Shown one piece after another: positions 13,427 through 14,786 of a stretch of 14,786 bases of DNA (positions are counted from its first letter, which is position 1; each line of letters begins with the position of its first letter). Source of the DNA: JAVBSX01 sp031549145 (GTDB lineage: Bacteria; Planctomycetota; Planctomycetia; Pirellulales; Thermoguttaceae); contig JAVBQI010000132.1 of the NCBI GenBank assembly GCA_031549145.1, positions 1-14,786 on the forward strand, written 5' to 3'. The translations under genes were made by a program, and so were the position numbers. The notes beneath the pieces were generated by a model that saw only the letters and a list, made by a program, of their open reading frames with translations, was not told where the DNA came from and did not search any database.

Positions 13427-14446
13427 CTATTGTCCGTTAAACTCGTTGCCGATTTTTCTCGCCCGTTTCGGTTTGTCGAGGTTGACACCGCACGCGACGC
13501 CGATTTGAACCAGAAGATTCCAACCGGCCAGAAGTTGCAGATACATGTCGTATCCTTTCAATTCCGGAATGCGGATCGTCGGGAAAACGGTCTCTTTCGG
13601 GGCGATCGCGATCACGGTCATTCCGACGCCGTCGACCAAAAGTTCCTTGATCCGGGCACATTCCGATTCGAAGGGGTTGACGAGCACGACGACTTCGTTC
13701 GGGTTCATGATTTCCTCGACCCCGTGCAAGATGTAGGTCCCTTCGAGGAAATCGCTTTTCTTTCGGGTAATCTCGTTCGTTTTGAGCGTCAGTTCCTCGG
13801 CGACACCGTCGTTGCGGCCGGCGAAATAAATCATCGGGGCGGCGGCCAGCTTCGCGATCAGGCCCGAATCGTACTCGGCATCCAAAACCGCTTTCGCGAG
13901 TTCGCCCGCCTGTTTCGCGTTTTTCGGGCATTCGCAGTCGATTATATTGCACAGCAGCGAACGGTACACAAGCGCCTGTTCAAGAACGCTCTTGGTCGCC
14001 GCGACGGCCTGCTCCTTGCCGCAGGAGAGGACGATCGAGGCGTTCGACATTTCGACGAGTCGGGTCCCTGCGTTGGCGGTCATCCCGAAACGTTTTTGAT
14101 GCCCGTCCTTGATCAGCTTGACGTAAAGGGCGATCGTTTCTTTGGTTTGACCACTGTTGGAGGCGGCAAAGACAGCCCAATCAGCAAGGTCGTATTCCTG
14201 AGCCTGATAACTCCCTTCGGTCGCGACGTTCAAGTCCAGCCCACGTTTGCGAACGCCGTACATAAAACTTTTCGAGGGAAAAATACGGCTCGAACCTTCC
14301 CCGGTCAGGAAAAGTCGCTTCGTTTGCTTGACGGTTTCGGCCATTTCCCGGGTCTGCCCGAAATCGAAGTTGGCGATAAGGTCCGGGGTTTGGAGCATTT
14401 CCTGGACGAGGGCGAAATCCTTGTATTTGGGGTCGGTCAAATTCAT
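13427..14446 (-). CDS. Double-SIS-domain sugar-phosphate isomerase/deaminase-like protein
   Basis: The 339-residue protein has two SIS domains, like the isomerase half of glucosamine-6-phosphate synthase and like FrlB/AgaS-type deglycases and deaminases. The first domain shows GEGSSRIFPSK (49-59) and the phosphate-binding ASNSGQTKET (95-104), then EQAVAATKS (145-153), matching the GlmS SVASTK region. The second begins near IYFAGRNDG (206-214), with LKTNEITRKKSDFLEGTYILHG aligning with the GlmS LKLKEISY...E stretch. It ends GVNLDKPKRARKIGNEF, resembling the GlmS DKPR tail. There is no glutaminase domain, so it is not GlmS itself. The open frame extends to 14578, but I start at the ATG at 14446 because family-like sequence begins there and the upstream 44 codons look non-coding. 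The substrate is probably an amino- or fructosamine-type sugar phosphate. Confidence 0.88.
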   Translation of the reverse strand: MNLTDPKYKDFALVQEMLQTPDLIANFDFGQTREMAETVKQTKRLFLTGEGSSRIFPSKSFMYGVRKRGLDLNVATEGSYQAQEYDLADWAVFAASNSGQTKETIALYVKLIKDGHQKRFGMTANAGTRLVEMSNASIVLSCGKEQAVAATKSVLEQALVYRSLLCNIIDCECPKNAKQAGELAKAVLDAEYDSGLIAKLAAAPMIYFAGRNDGVAEELTLKTNEITRKKSDFLEGTYILHGVEEIMNPNEVVVLVNPFESECARIKELLVDGVGMTVIAIAPKETVFPTIRIPELKGYDMYLQLLAGWNLLVQIGVACGVNLDKPKRARKIGNEFNGQ

Positions 14447-14762
14447 AAAAATCAAGTTCGGAAACAAAATTCCGCAAAAAAAGTGATCCGGCGCCAATCT
14501 CCCACGTGTAGGAGCGATCGGCAAGGGAAGGATCGGGCTTTCGGCGGGAACTTCCAACCCCAAAGCCCGAATTGACAAGAACCACTCATTCTAACCCAAT
14601 CCGTGTCGAGGGGCAAGCCGCTCCGCAGGGTGCCCAAGAGTAACGCCACACCGTCTTCAAGTTTCACGGATTGAAATTTTTCTCAAAACAAATGGGATTT
14701 TCCATCGTACAGGAATCAGACACATCTGGTTCACGTCATTTTCAACATACATGGAGGTTTCA
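14447..14762. other. Divergent intergenic region between the SIS gene and the right-edge gene
   Basis: This 316-bp divergent spacer should contain promoters for both flanking genes. A near-palindrome CTCCCACGTGTAGGAG lies at 14499-14514, about 55 bp upstream of the SIS start, and could be an operator. The last part, near 14660-14762, is AT-richer and ends in the ribosome binding site of the right-edge gene. No sigma-factor boxes could be assigned with confidence. Confidence 0.4.
14753..14757 (+). promoter_or_regulatory. Ribosome binding site of the right-edge gene
   Basis: GGAGG lies five bases before the ATG at 14763, which fixes the start of the truncated gene at the right edge. Confidence 0.75.
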
Positions 14763-14786
14763 ATGTCTCAACCCACTTCCCTCAGT
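14763..14786 (+). CDS. Start of an unidentified gene (partial, runs off the right edge)
   Basis: ATG at 14763 opens MSQPTSLS before the window ends. The GGAGG five bases upstream makes a real start likely. It is divergent from the SIS gene. Eight residues are too few to name it. Confidence 0.6.

Noticed and set aside
13272..13508. 78-codon frame containing VIPAQAGIQ
   Set aside because: This phrase is the well-known translation of GTCATCCCCGCG-type palindromes. The frame is a repeat artefact overlapping the SIS gene.
14447..14578. 44-codon N-terminal extension of the SIS protein
   Set aside because: The sequence is unlike the family, and an ATG at 14446 starts exactly where family-like sequence begins.

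Overview
The window most likely comes from a Gram-negative, flagellated member of the Planctomycetota, probably close to the Pirellulales. This is inferred from gene content and protein style, not from a marker gene: lpxK implies lipid A, fliD and fliS imply a flagellum, the NrnA-type DHH protein resembles planctomycete homologues as I remember them, and the GC-rich genes are separated by repeat-laden intergenic DNA. No rRNA, tRNA or CRISPR array was seen.

Layout from left to right. Positions 1-38 (minus) hold the first codons of a gene with a very strong ribosome binding site, probably an IS630-type transposase. ribF (351-1316, plus) makes FMN and FAD. It converges on fliS (1456-2373, minus), and a large imperfect inverted repeat between them looks like a shared bidirectional terminator. 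fliD (2652-6710, minus) lies upstream of fliS and encodes a 1352-residue filament cap protein. Then, all on the minus strand, come lpxK (7103-8260), a TPR protein (8371-8889), an 856-bp repeat-rich and partly AT-rich gap, a nine-helix membrane protein (9746-11023), nrnA (11341-12387) and a PIG-L/LmbE deacetylase (12404-13234) 16 bp apart, and a two-domain SIS protein (13427-14446). At the right edge a plus-strand gene begins at 14763 behind a GGAGG.

Functionally there is one coherent flagellar pair (cap protein plus flagellin chaperone), one probable two-gene operon (lmbE-like then nrnA), an amino-sugar flavour in the SIS and PIG-L neighbours, and otherwise housekeeping genes. The window is not an obvious defence or mobile island.

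The most unusual features are structural. FliD carries a roughly 350-residue insertion, partly built of degenerate tandem repeats, inside one of its Flagellin_IN modules. FliS carries a roughly 180-residue Pro/Ser/Gly-rich tail. The intergenic DNA contains several short repeat families: an AGCCGGTAC element that brackets lpxK; a CAAATTTTT...TCAATAA motif found three times beside a hairpin; and two GTCATYCCCGCG palindromes bracketing lmbE-nrnA.
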